Both the position numbers and the translations under genes were made by a program. The notes under the pieces are model-generated. The model was not told the origin of the DNA. It ran no database searches and saw nothing but the letters and a program-made list of their open reading frames with translations. A DNA stretch of 64,000 bases from Caecitellus pseudoparvulus (lineage: Eukaryota > Bigyra: Bicosoecida), in NCBI GenBank assembly GCA_965644315.1, contig CBFFRQ010000062.1:310001-374000 (forward strand). The letters run 5' to 3'. Of the stretch, positions 23,301-35,300 are shown one piece after another. How positions within the stretch are numbered: the stretch's first letter is position 1; every line of letters starts with the position of its first letter.

Positions 23301-26300
23301 GCTGCCCCGTGGCTTTCTCCAATTCGGGGTGTTCTGGGAAATAGCATTGCGCCAGTGAACATGACGCCATTGTTGCTTGAGGATTCTGCCAAAGAAACTC
23401 CCCTCACAGACAGCGCCAGTTCCCCAGCGTCGCCAGTAAATCGGCCTGCATTCACAGCGCTGGGGTTCTTGACGGCGGCGAACTCAAGCATGTCCTCGGC
23501 AGACTCAAGCATGCAGGGACACGTCAGCAGTGAGAAAGCCAGCTTCAGTGACGCTGCTGGCTTCAACCCGCAAGATATTCCAGATTCCTTTCACACGGCG
23601 GCATCGGCATCACCAGCAGGTGAAAGCCGGGTACATGGGCGCACCCTTGGCGGTGGAAGCGCGGGAGGGCTGATGTCGGTAGGGAGTACCTCTGAGTGGC
23701 GGCCCACTACCTTGGGCGGGCCCGAGCAGGCTGCAGCTCCCCATGGAAGCCCAGCGCTGCAGCCCGATGAAGGTGGCGCTTCACCTTGGCTGCAGAAGCA
23801 CACACGCCCACTTGCCGCCCCACGCCAAGGGGTGTCTTGGTGGGCTGCCCATGAATTGTTCCGAGGCGGGTTTGAGTGGGATGAGTGGGAAGTCCCAGAG
23901 ACCGCTGCTGGGTTCCTTGACCGCGGTGAACTTGGCCGAGTGGAGCAAGCGCTATTTTCGGAGAGCTTGATTCGGCTCCGCCCCCACGAGGCAGCAAATG
24001 AAGCGCTGCTGCAGCTGGAGTGTGAGGGGCGCGCCAGTTGGTGTCGAGATGGCAAGCTGCCTCCAGCGTACGCTGCGCTACATAGCTCCCAAAGTGACTC
24101 CCCAGAAGGACCGACACCCATTGGATGGCTTGCGAGGTCTGAGGGTGTTGCACGAGCCCCCCTTTCTCCAGCGGGGTGGGCATTCTACCTGCAGTGCTGT
24201 GCGTACATTGCTGCTCCTCGTTCGCAACAGCGAGTACTGTGGGACACTGTGCATAACCCACAAGCCTGGGCCAGTGATTCTACCAGGCGAGCTCCCCTAA
24301 ACCCCGAAGCGTCGGCAGTTCATGAAGCAGAGCGTGCTGTGGTGTCGGCTTTGCTGAAGCACGCTGGGCTGCTACCCCTTGCCATGCAGCACTTCAAAGC
24401 TTGCCGCAAGTGGGAGAAACGCGGCGACGTGAGCCTCCCCCCACCTGATACCCCGCGTGAGTTACTGAGCGTGTGGACACGTGCACGACGACTACGCAGA
24501 TGGGCCCGGGACATTCGAAACAAGGCGCCACTTGATGCAAGGGTGTGTGGAAAGCTTTCCGATGGGGTTGTGAGACGAGCCCTTCTGCTTCTTGACACAG
24601 TGCCTGCTGGCAGACCTACCTCAGGGTCATGTTCGGTGCCAGAGGGCTCCCCAGCAGCCCCAGCCTTCCCTGCTTCCCCAGATTCGCTCTCACTGCGTTC
24701 GGCAACTCGGGCTGGGCTGGCAGCATCCCCTCAGCTCGCTGCCCGGGCTGAGAAGTGGAACAGCCGGCGGCCGTCTGCAGCACTGCCGCCGGCTGACCTG
24801 GCCAGTCCCCCACCTCCGCCCCTGGCAGAACCGCCAGTGCCGCTGCGTCAAGCATCCCCGCTGCGTTCCATGAGTGAGAGGAGCGGTGGTGCTGCCTCGC
24901 GAAGTGTACCAGACGCTCGCCCAAGTGCTGGACCAGCTGTTCGTGGGGATGTTGCCGAGCTACTCGAGTCCCCTCTTCTTTCCGCTGTCATCGTGTTCTG
25001 CACGAGCCACGGGCTGGACACTGACACGCTTGTTTTGACAGTTTCCACTGAGAAGTCGGCTACTTCGAGAGCGCGCACAACGCAAACTATGCTGCGCCAG
25101 CTACTGCAGTTAGCTGTCCTCCTCACAGACGATGCTGCGTCCGATGGCGTCTCAGTCCCATCAGCCCAAGATGGGATGCCCTACTTACAAGCACTTGCCT
25201 TGGCAGAGTCTGCGTGTGCAGGACTGGAAGATATGCCCGATGCATCAGCGCATTCCACCATGGCCTTGACTGTAGTGTCTGTCACTGCCCAAGCGCTTGT
25301 GGACCGGCTGCAACAGCGCATGCAGGACGCAACAGCTCCAAGATTCGCGCCTGAGCTGACGCTGCTTCCTCCCTTGTGGACAAGTGCACGGGCCGTCCTC
25401 TCTGCTTGCAAGGCTGCCCGGCCTGACCAACAAGCAAGTGTACACGTCCAAGGCGCCGTCCAAGCACTCTTGGGCACTTCTGCGCGCCTCGGCGAGCTTT
25501 TGGTGGAAAGCGGCGCCCCGCAGATCCCGAAGGCGCTGGGTGCACCTCTTCCATGTCCAGTGAAGCCAGTGAAACTGTTTGATATCTCCCCCCTGTGCGC
25601 CGCCGTGGCTACAGCTGGCATTCGCTCCGGGCGCCTTGTTTTGCTGTCCCCCCAGCACAAGCAGGCGTTTGCTCTTAACTCAAAACGCTTCAAGGGTCAC
25701 TTGCGCTCGGTTTTTCGCGAGGAGTTCGTGAGGGAGTGGACTGGTACTAGCCCCGCACCTTGGGAACCTTTGGGCAGTTTTAAGCTCAGTCGCCCAGCTT
25801 GGAGTGATGTCATTTCTTGGGATTTGCTATGCGAAGCGTACTTTACTGCTGCATCCGGATCAACGCGCTTGCATCCGAGCGTTCAAGCCCTGGTTGTTCA
25901 AGAGAGTGGCAGCATTGACTGCCTGCAGACGCTGAGCAAGAGGGCGTCTGCGGCTGCCTTGCGACACGCGGCAACCCATCACTCCCTCAACAGCAAGCGC
26001 AGCAGGTGCGAAGCGAGCTTGAAGCACCTCATGGGTGCAAGCTGGAAGGCCATCATTCCCCCCCACATGCACCTGCCGCCGCTTCCCGCAGTGGAGGCAT
26101 GGGCCCTTCCTTTACCGCATTCACTGTGGGCTGACCTCCGCCATGGGCTCCCGCCTGCCGCTGCTTGCTGGCACCAAGCGTCTTCGCACCTGCAAGACAG
26201 CCATCAGCCTGAAGCGGTGGACTGGGTTGACTCACCACCTTGCTCCTCGTTGCAATCTCTGGCACATGCTTCCTTCTCTGGCTCTTCATCCGTGCACTGG

Positions 26301-29300
26301 GTGTACCCACGAGCATCCCTGGATTTGGCGCTGCCAGCCTTTGCATCAAGGTTTCTGCACTCTGTTGAGGTGTTCGGCTCTTTGGCTCACGATGGAGCCC
26401 GCGAGATGGTGGTTTGTGTTAGTCCATTTGCCAACTCGGCAGAATGGGAAGCGCACGCAGCATGGGAAGCCGAGAGCAGAGCTACACCTGCGACGGCCAT
26501 GCGGCAATGGAGTGCTGGCAAGCGCCTTCGCGTTCCCCGCATCAAGGGTTGGGCCCCTGCCCTCATGCACTGCGAGATCCTTGCCCTCCTCGGTACCTGC
26601 CTGGTCTCGCCTCCTCCAGTCCAGTGGGGAGCCCTGACTACCACGGCCCCGTTGCCTGTGCCTGTCAAGCGAGTCCGAATCGGGCTCTTGCTTCCTGCTT
26701 CTGCGGCATGCACAGTGCAGGTCCAGCCAGTGAGGCTTTGCACATTTGGGGGGGGGGCGCAAGCACATCCCCAACGTGCCCCGGTGACAGGCTCGGCAGC
26801 TCATTCAGTGCAGGTACTTCGAAGAGCTGCCTCCTTATGCCATGGAATAACCAAGACTCTCTCAGAAAGCTTGGTGTCCGACACTTCTGAATCGGCAGCG
26901 TTGCTGAGGTTATCTTTGGACTGTATGGGGGAAGTCGTCGCCCTTGTCAAGGCGAGCTTGAAGACCGGGCCACCACCACTCGCAACATGTGATGCTTTGG
27001 CTCACCTCGCAAGCAGCATTTCTCAGGCTTATGGGTCATTTGGAAGGACTGTGCCAGGTGACCTCCAACAGTATTCACTGACCTTGCTGCAGGCGTGCCT
27101 GGACTGTTTGTCCAACCGGGGCCGCCTTGATGAGGCAGGCGCCGCCGTCGCTGGTCTGTGCTGCGCATTCTCCGCGCTGAGTCGCGCCGCAGGCCCAGCG
27201 AATGCCACCACAGTAGTGTCTTCTGCACTTCATTGCATCCTCTCCATGTCTGGGCGGAGCGACCGCTCGGAAGTGGCAGCTGTTGAGCCAAGCGCGACAA
27301 GCGACGTGGTCGACTTAGGCGTCGGGCAGGAGTCACTGCACCCGCTGCAGCTGGGCTCTGCAGCATCAGCCCTGCTGAGAAGGCTGTGCGAGTTGTGCTC
27401 CTTCTCCGGGGACTTCATGACGGCACACCTTGCTTGGGCCTCGCACGCTCTGCAGCACACCAGTGCTGATCCAACTGCTGCGGAGCTTGCCTTGCTTGGA
27501 CTGCAAGCTGTGTTCAGTGGGAGTGTTGGGGAAGGGGAAGTGTTGCTGGGCGACAGAGTTGAAGTCCTGCCCCTTGTTTCCTCCGCTCTTGCCGCTGAGC
27601 TCGCGGTGCAGGCGCAACAAGTTTGGATTGCAGGTGCACGCCAGCAAGCAGCCCAAGCACCGACTGCCTGCAGTGGAATGGTCGTTGCAGGCAAGAAAGG
27701 GAAGACTTTTTCCCTTGACGAGCTTCTGCCTGCGGCGGTCTGCTCAGACAGACGAGGGTGGGAAAGCCAGCCTGTGCAGCTTCAGGGCAGCGTGCTGGGC
27801 AGCGTGCATGGCTCCACGTACTGCCGCGTTGTCATTCAGGTGCACGCTTCCGCAGAGCCGAAGCTGCCTCTGCCTACCCTGGTGCCCCGACGGTTCCTGA
27901 GAACTCCGCCACTCGTCCCATGCCTTGGGCAGCAGCACCAGGCAGTGCAAGAAGACTGCCTTGTTCGTGTTCTGCAGTTGGCCTGCGATGGGAAGGAGAA
28001 GGTCCCTGCGAGCTTGAGGCTTCTCGCTGCGCGCTGCGCAGCTGTGGTGGCAGACTCGGACTTGCCCCAGGCCCAAGCTGCTCTATCGTGTGTGCTGAAG
28101 AAACACACACACCTTGCTGTGAAGCTGGCCTCCACTGTAGAGGAAGAAGCGATCTCAAGTACCACACCGCTCTCAGATTTGGCAACTGTGGAACAAGCTG
28201 CGAGTGAGCCTGGGGGGCGGTGTGCTTCTTCTTCCAGACAGGCTGTTCTTCAGCATGTTGGTGCAGAATCGGACGAAGCCGAGCCTGCAAACTCGGTGAC
28301 CAGGGAAGCCGCCCTTTTGCTTCGTATTGACAGCACTCGTGTCTCTAGTTCCCAACACGAATACTCCACAGTGTCGCTGACTTTGGGTGTTGGCAGTGCG
28401 AGTCAGGAGTCGAGGGCTATGACGACGCCCCTAGTTGAAGTGTCTGCTTATGTGCAAGGCATGTCACGCATTCTGCATACTGCCCCCGGCAGTGACTTGC
28501 CCGTCTGTGTTGCGCGGAGCGACTACGATGTGCTGGGAACGGTCGCTGGCTCTGCCGTGCTGCTAGAGGTGTGCAGCCCGAGCCCGACCAGCACTCCACA
28601 CTGCTCCCCTGACTCATGGGCACAGAGTGTCGTTGCACAGGCCCGAGGATTGCTGGCCCAAGGCGCTGAGCTGGTGGTGCTATCGGTGCTGCAGGATGAC
28701 CTGGGGTCGTTGCACCCGCACTGGTGCAGAGATGCTCTTGCTGAGCTTTTCCTGGCACAGCGTTCACCTTCTCACTCCGCTGCATCTGTCACCCGCGAGA
28801 GCAAAGGCGCATATAGCCCATCAGAATCTCAGGGATCCATGCTACTCGTGTCTGGGGCGGATTCTATTGCTGTGCAGGGTGCAACACTTGATCTGGATGA
28901 GTGGGCCGCGAGGCTAAGCGTTGGCTCTCGAGTTGACGCACAGCTTCCTTTGACAGGATCATGGGCAAAGGGTACGGTGATCACTTGCGCGCCACCCCCA
29001 TTCTCTCATTGGTACCGCGTCGCATTCGATGCGCTTGGCTATGAGTCGGCAAGGTGGATTCCATGGGAAGGTGCGGCAGGCGCCATCTCACGAGGAGCGC
29101 CCCACCTCTCCAGCGCGAGAAGTCACAGCACTGTGCCACTCCCCCCCACCCCCACGGGGGCAGGGGGTGAGCGCTCGAGCTCAACTGTGTGGGGGCCCCA
29201 ACAAATGGCTCCTGTCGGTTGGGTCACCGGGGACATTTCCCTTGTGGACCCGCGTGCAGTGTTGCAAGGCCTCGGATGTGAAGGAGACAGCCACCCACAG

Positions 29301-32300
29301 CCTGACCCTGCTTCCCTTGCAGCTGCAGCTCCTGGTGCCCCCTTCCTTGCAGTGCAGCCCTTGCTTCCACTGCACTGGACGAGAGCGCTCAGCGCGGCAG
29401 GGGCCAATCACCTCGCAGCAGCAAGTGGAGGTGAGTCAGCTGAAGCCGACATGCGAAGCCCACTGATTGCCACAGTGTACAGTACATACTATGCAGATGA
29501 GCACAACGTTGGGTCTTCAGTCACTGGGCGCGCGGGGGGTGCTGCCATGGCCTCGGTGCGGTGGGCTTCGGAGCTGGCTCCGACGTGCACGGCAACGTAC
29601 GCTCAGGCTTCCTGCCCAGCCCTGACCGTGCTGGGGGATGGCAGCCACCTCCTTCATTCTCATGTACTGGTGGCCCGGTCAGCGGCGGCCATCATGGAGG
29701 CTGGACTTCGGTGGCGAAAGAGCCTGAGCCGGGGCGACCTAGTTTCTGCATGTGACATGCATCGGAAGTGGTTCGAAGCTGTGGTACTGGGTGTGAATCA
29801 AGGGGTGGCGCGAGTTCGCTACCTTGGCTGGTCTCCACGATCCGAGCCTGGCAAGTACGACGAGGGCGTGTCCGTCCGTAGCCCAAGGCTGTTGCCGTAC
29901 ACGTGCAAGGTGCACGACTGGCGGAGGGCCCAAGTGGGAGACGAAGTTGAGACCCGTGATGATCGCACGGTTAACCACAGCGTAATCACGGGCATTGACC
30001 GGCAACGGTCATGTGTCTCCATCATGGATGCACCTGGCCTGTGGGTTGGCCTGGGAAACTACTACGAAATTGCTTCCTTTGCCACGCACAAGAGACCCAG
30101 GCTATGGGCTGCGATCGACGCCGAGCCGCTGCGTCCTTTGCCAACCCAAGCGACGGACCGCCAAGACCGGCATGACATCCATTCTCCTTACGTGAAGTTT
30201 TTGTGGCACCGGCCAAGTGTGGAGGACATTGTGACTCTGTTCACACGCCATGGATTGCGCGAAGCCCCCCTTGAGCCCGAACCCGCCGCTACCCCCCGTC
30301 TCAGCAGCTCTCCTTCACAAAGCGAAAGCTTGACAGCGGCACGGCACCATGAGCCCCCAGCCCCTTGCGACACAGATGGGGACGGAAGGGACTTTCATGC
30401 TGGAGTTCTAGACAGCATCACGTCTGCGACGCTTGGGGGCATGATCCAACACGCGCTTGCCGCCGAGGCAGAAGCCGCACTTTCGCAGATGGCGAATCCG
30501 GGCATGGCCGCAGATTGGCAGGCTGTGTCTGCGCTGTGGAGTCGTGCTGTGGGGGCCATCTCGTCTGCATATGCTGCTGAGCACGCTGGAGGGGCAGCCG
30601 CCCCTGAATCTATTGAGGAACCCCAAGCCATGTCTGTGGAGGGCTCGCTGTTCCAGCGAGCCATTTCTCTCGATGCAACTGCCATTCCTGAAGAAGACCT
30701 TCAAAGCGTCATCTCCGCAGCTTGCGCGAAGCTACCAGATGCACTGCCTCGAGATGTCGCAGCTGCCGCTGCCGGTTGGGCGAAGGTGCAGCTAGCAACG
30801 ATCCGAGTTGACGTGCCGTGGGGTGGACACTGGTCTGACTCTGCGCCAGCACGGCACCGGCTGGCATGTCACTGCAGGCAGCTGCTGTCAGCTGTCTGGC
30901 CCCGCTTGCAGTTGGGGCGGCAGCTTCCGCTGTTCCCGATCCCAGCACAACAGCCGGCCAGCCCCGTGCCGCCTAGCGAAAGGGAGCCCTCCCCACGCAC
31001 AGAGGCCCCCACCCCTCAGCACGCCGCACTCACCGCTTGGCGGAATGTCCTCTCATTGCTGCAGGAGGAATCGGTGGCCGGATCGACTCCAGCACATGCA
31101 GCCTGGGCCGGCCTGCCTGCCCAAGCGTCGCCCATTGATGTGCTTCAAGCCTTGCTTCGTCGCCTAGGAAGCTCCAGTGACGCGAGTACCCTGGGCGCAG
31201 CACTGCCCCGCCACGTGTCAGCACAGCCGTGTGGGGGGGTGAGCAGGCTGACTTCATGGGGCGCCGGTTGCCAATACGTGACCCTCGGCAGTGCATCTGA
31301 GGCGGTGACATTTACTTGCTGGATCAAGCTTCCTGAGAGCGGGGTGGGCATGGGCGGAGTGCTGGCGTTCCAACCACCATTGCCTGATGCAGCCTTCATG
31401 CACCCACTGCCGCGTGGAACCCATGCCCAGGTCAAATACTCTGGCTCAACCTGGTACATGGGGGCTGTGGGGCAGGACAGTGAAGGCCCAACAGTAGACC
31501 CTGCAACGCAGCCATGCGATGCTGCCACCCTCAATCGCTTGGCAGAGCAAGGCTACTCTGTGTTGTACGAGGATGGCGACCGCAGCGTGGGCATGAACTG
31601 GAACCGGGTGCGACCTCGCCCAGCTGCTAGACAGAGCTTCGCGCTTTGTGTGCTGGCTGATGGGAGACTGCGTGCATCATTGGATGTGTACCTCACGAAT
31701 TACGAGCGCTGCCTGCAGCGCCTGCCTGTGGACGGGTCAGGATCAGAGGGGGTGCTGCACCCTGCTGACTCGGTGGCCCCTGTGCCAGCGTTCTTCCGGC
31801 AAGTGACGTCTTATGCCGCCCCCTGTAGTCGCGCCTCTCCAGTCCCACACTCGCCACTGCCGCCTGCCCCCCTCCCGACACGCTTGGACCCTTCCGTCAT
31901 CACGAGTGACACTGTCACAAGCGGAGCTCCGCTACCCCTGGGGAGCTGGGTTCATGTCTCGACGAGCGTGGGCGGGGGCATGCTGAGCATGACGATCAAT
32001 GGCAGTATTGTCGGGGCATGTGAGGTGGACTCACACCCGCGGTCTGGAGGTGTGTGGATCAACGGTGTCGCAACAGGTGCGGGACTGCCGGGAAGCCCTG
32101 CTTCCCAAGCAGGGCACTGCCTGTCTCTGGAACAGGGCGAAGGTAGAGCAGCAAGTTGTGGAACTTTGCAAGTTCCTGGCGTCGATCCGGCTCTGCCGGT
32201 GCCGAACTTTGAACCGGGGGTGGATGGCTACTTGGCGGCCGCCCGGGTGTACGGCGGCACACTGCATCAAGCGGGCATTGTAGCGGACCTTCTGCTAGGC

Positions 32301-35300
32301 GCTGCCGCTGCTGCTGGACAAGTGAAGCCAGCTGCGAATGATGCTGACACTGCTGTCATGTGGTGCGACACGGCTACTTCGACTGCCGCCTCCTGGCAAG
32401 ACGCACTGCAGCAGCCAACAGAGAATCCCCACGCTCAAGCGCGCGTTGATCAACTCCAGGCACAGGACACTGATGGTCCTGGTGCTGTGGTGCATGGATT
32501 GGCACCTCGCTTGCACTCTGCTGTGACAACCCACTTGGCATCACAGCACCAGGCTTCTGCCATGCGGCCAAGGCTCCAAGGTGCGGTTGAGCGGGAACCC
32601 CAAGCGCCTCCTGTACGCACTGAAAGTGCGAGCCCCGTCTCCGACGGCAGCAGCAGCCAAGGCAGCCACAGCAGCGATGGGCCCGTGGACGCTGCGCTGG
32701 CTGGATTTGCTCAGGCATGGCTGCAGCGACCGCCCGCCCGGGCAGAAGGGCAGCTTTCCCATCAGGGCTCTGGAAGGGCGGTGTTTGTGCCGACACCCGC
32801 GAGGAGGAGCAACCGCTCTGCGCGTTCATCAGCCCGCACGACCCCAGAGCAAGGCAGCCCTTCTGAGGAATCGCCCCAGGGCCCCTGCACTCTGCCTGAG
32901 GAACAACACCAAGTCCCCCGGGGGGACTCTGTGTCAACCTTTTCTTCAGAATCTCGAGGGGAGGGTGAGAATGCCCCAGGCTGGCTCCTACAGCAGGCGT
33001 GGTGCAGCTGCCTGCAGCTGCTTGCATCTCGCAGCGCCTTCCAGTCGTGGTGGGGCGACTCCGCCCAGGATGCTTTGTCGCTGTCTGCGCAACCATGGAT
33101 CGGGTCGGCAGCCTTGAGCCCTTCGTGTACAGGCCCAGCCCCCAGCAGGGGAGGCCTAAGGGAACTGGCGGGCTTGCCGATGTACAGCCTGGCCGCTGGG
33201 CGCCGGGATGCGCCAGGCAGGCCTGCAGTGGTTCCCACGTCAGCAGGTGGGGGAAGCAGCTTGACAGTAGCAGCCTTGCGCATCTTGCTCCAGCCAGGAG
33301 CGCCCGTAGTTCTGGACTTGTATGGGAGACAGGTGTCTGGTGTGTTGCTCTCTGAATTCGACCGGGAGCAGAAGTTCGTCGTGCGCACCACGGGGCTGCA
33401 CTGCCCGCCGCTTCCCAGACCCAGCGCAGCAGCTCAAGCGACTAACTTGCCGCATGCTGCGCTGCCTTCAGAAGTGGCCCCATCAAAGGTCATGACCTTT
33501 CCCTTGGCCACAGCCGTAGGTCTGGGTGGCTGGCCTAGCTGCACAAGCGGCTCTGCGCCAGATGGCGGCCCAGGAGAAGCAGGTGACGACTCCGGCATCG
33601 CACGTGCACTGCAAGACTTGGTGAGTGGCAGTGCACATGCCTGGACACCGCTGTGGAGTTCATCTGTGGTCTTAACGAGAGCCGGAGCTGCACCGGTGGC
33701 TGTCAGCGGACCTGGGAGTCCCCAGCGGCCAGCACGCAGTCCCGGCGTGGGCCACACAGCGACAGCATCCGTCGTTTTGACCCCTCTGAGTGGGGGTGGT
33801 ACATCCATCCATGAGGCGACCCCCCAGAGTGCCGCGTCCCATGCCCCCTCACCTTTGGACCCCTTCGGCTCAGTTGAATTGCCTAGGCACGCACAGCTTG
33901 AACCAAGCGCAGCGGACCTAGCTTCAAGTAGCGCGCACTTGCTGGGGGCCCGGGTGGTGGCAGAGACGCAGAATATGCAAGTGTGGGCGAGCTGGGCCGT
34001 GCTTGTGCAAGCCCTTGTGGCTTTGTCTGGTTCTGGTCGACCAGGTGCATCAGAACTGCCCTTAAGCCAGCAGCAGGTGTTGGCTGCGGTGTACGGAAGC
34101 AGAGCAGCAGCCTCGCACTGTGCAGCGAGCGCGCAGTCTGCAGGGATGAGTGGCTCTGCCCTGAAGGGAGACGACGAGCTTGTACCCCTTGCGCACCTTC
34201 TCCAGCGAAGACTGCTCGGGCAGGCTCTCGTTCCTCTCGGCAAGCTCCGGCAACCACAGGTTCAGTGGGTGACAGCATCGTTGAACGTGTTGCTGGAGGA
34301 CCAAGTACGCAATAGCTCCGACAGTCCAGCGCTGCCTTCTTCGCTCTTCGGGCGGTACATCGCCGGCTTCCTGAAGGCAGCACTGGCGCATCAAGAGGTG
34401 GCCTTGCACGTTGTGCGCCGAGCCAGCTCGGATGCCAGCGTTGCCCCCCTTGTACGAGCCATGCCGGTGAATGTGCAGAGGGCGAGCATGGCTGCGCTGG
34501 AGCCCAGTGAGTGGTCTAGTCTGGCCTCGGTCGTGCTGCAGCAGAAGCCGAACCCACGCTCGTGTGCGTCGGCATGCCAGCTGGTCAGCACCACACCCCT
34601 CACTCTCTCCATATCCACATTGGAGGTACTGGCGCTGCTTGTGCCGCGGGCATTCACGGCACCAGCGGCCTGTCTGCCCCCTTCCCACAAGCAGCGTGCT
34701 GCATGCCGTCTTGCCGCTGTGCTCGAACGCTGCCCGGAGTTTGTGCAAGGGTCGCCTCATGATCGTCGGTGCCGCAGCGTACTTCAACTCTGCTCGGCAG
34801 TGGAGCCCATGGCTGCCGCTGTGCACTCCAGAGTTGCACTGGAGCTGCAGCAGTGTGCTGCCTCTGGCCACGCACGCGTCTTGACCCTCCCTGACCCACC
34901 AGAGACACAAGTCAGCTCAGTACCCACACATGGTGCCCCCCGGGCCAGGGCGCAAGCGGTAGAGTTGGTAGTGAGAGGGGTGGCGCTGCGCACTTCACGA
35001 CAGGGCCGGCCCAGTCTGCCACGCCAGCGCCGCAGGGCAGAAGTGGCAGGCAACGAGTCTGTGGACGACATGGTGGCCCGCCTGCTTGCAACGTCGCACG
35101 ATGGGCTGTCGTGGGCTGAGGGAGGGGGAGCACACGCAGCAGAGCAAAGACACACAGTGGCCATCTCGCAGCGAATGCCTGAGCGTCCACAGGCCAGCAT
35201 GGCACAGTCTCGCCCGGCGGCAGTGCCGTCCAGGGAGCGCGTGGCGCCCCGTGTGCTGGAGGCGTTCGTGCTTGGTCTGGAGGGGCAGGAGAGCCTGCTT

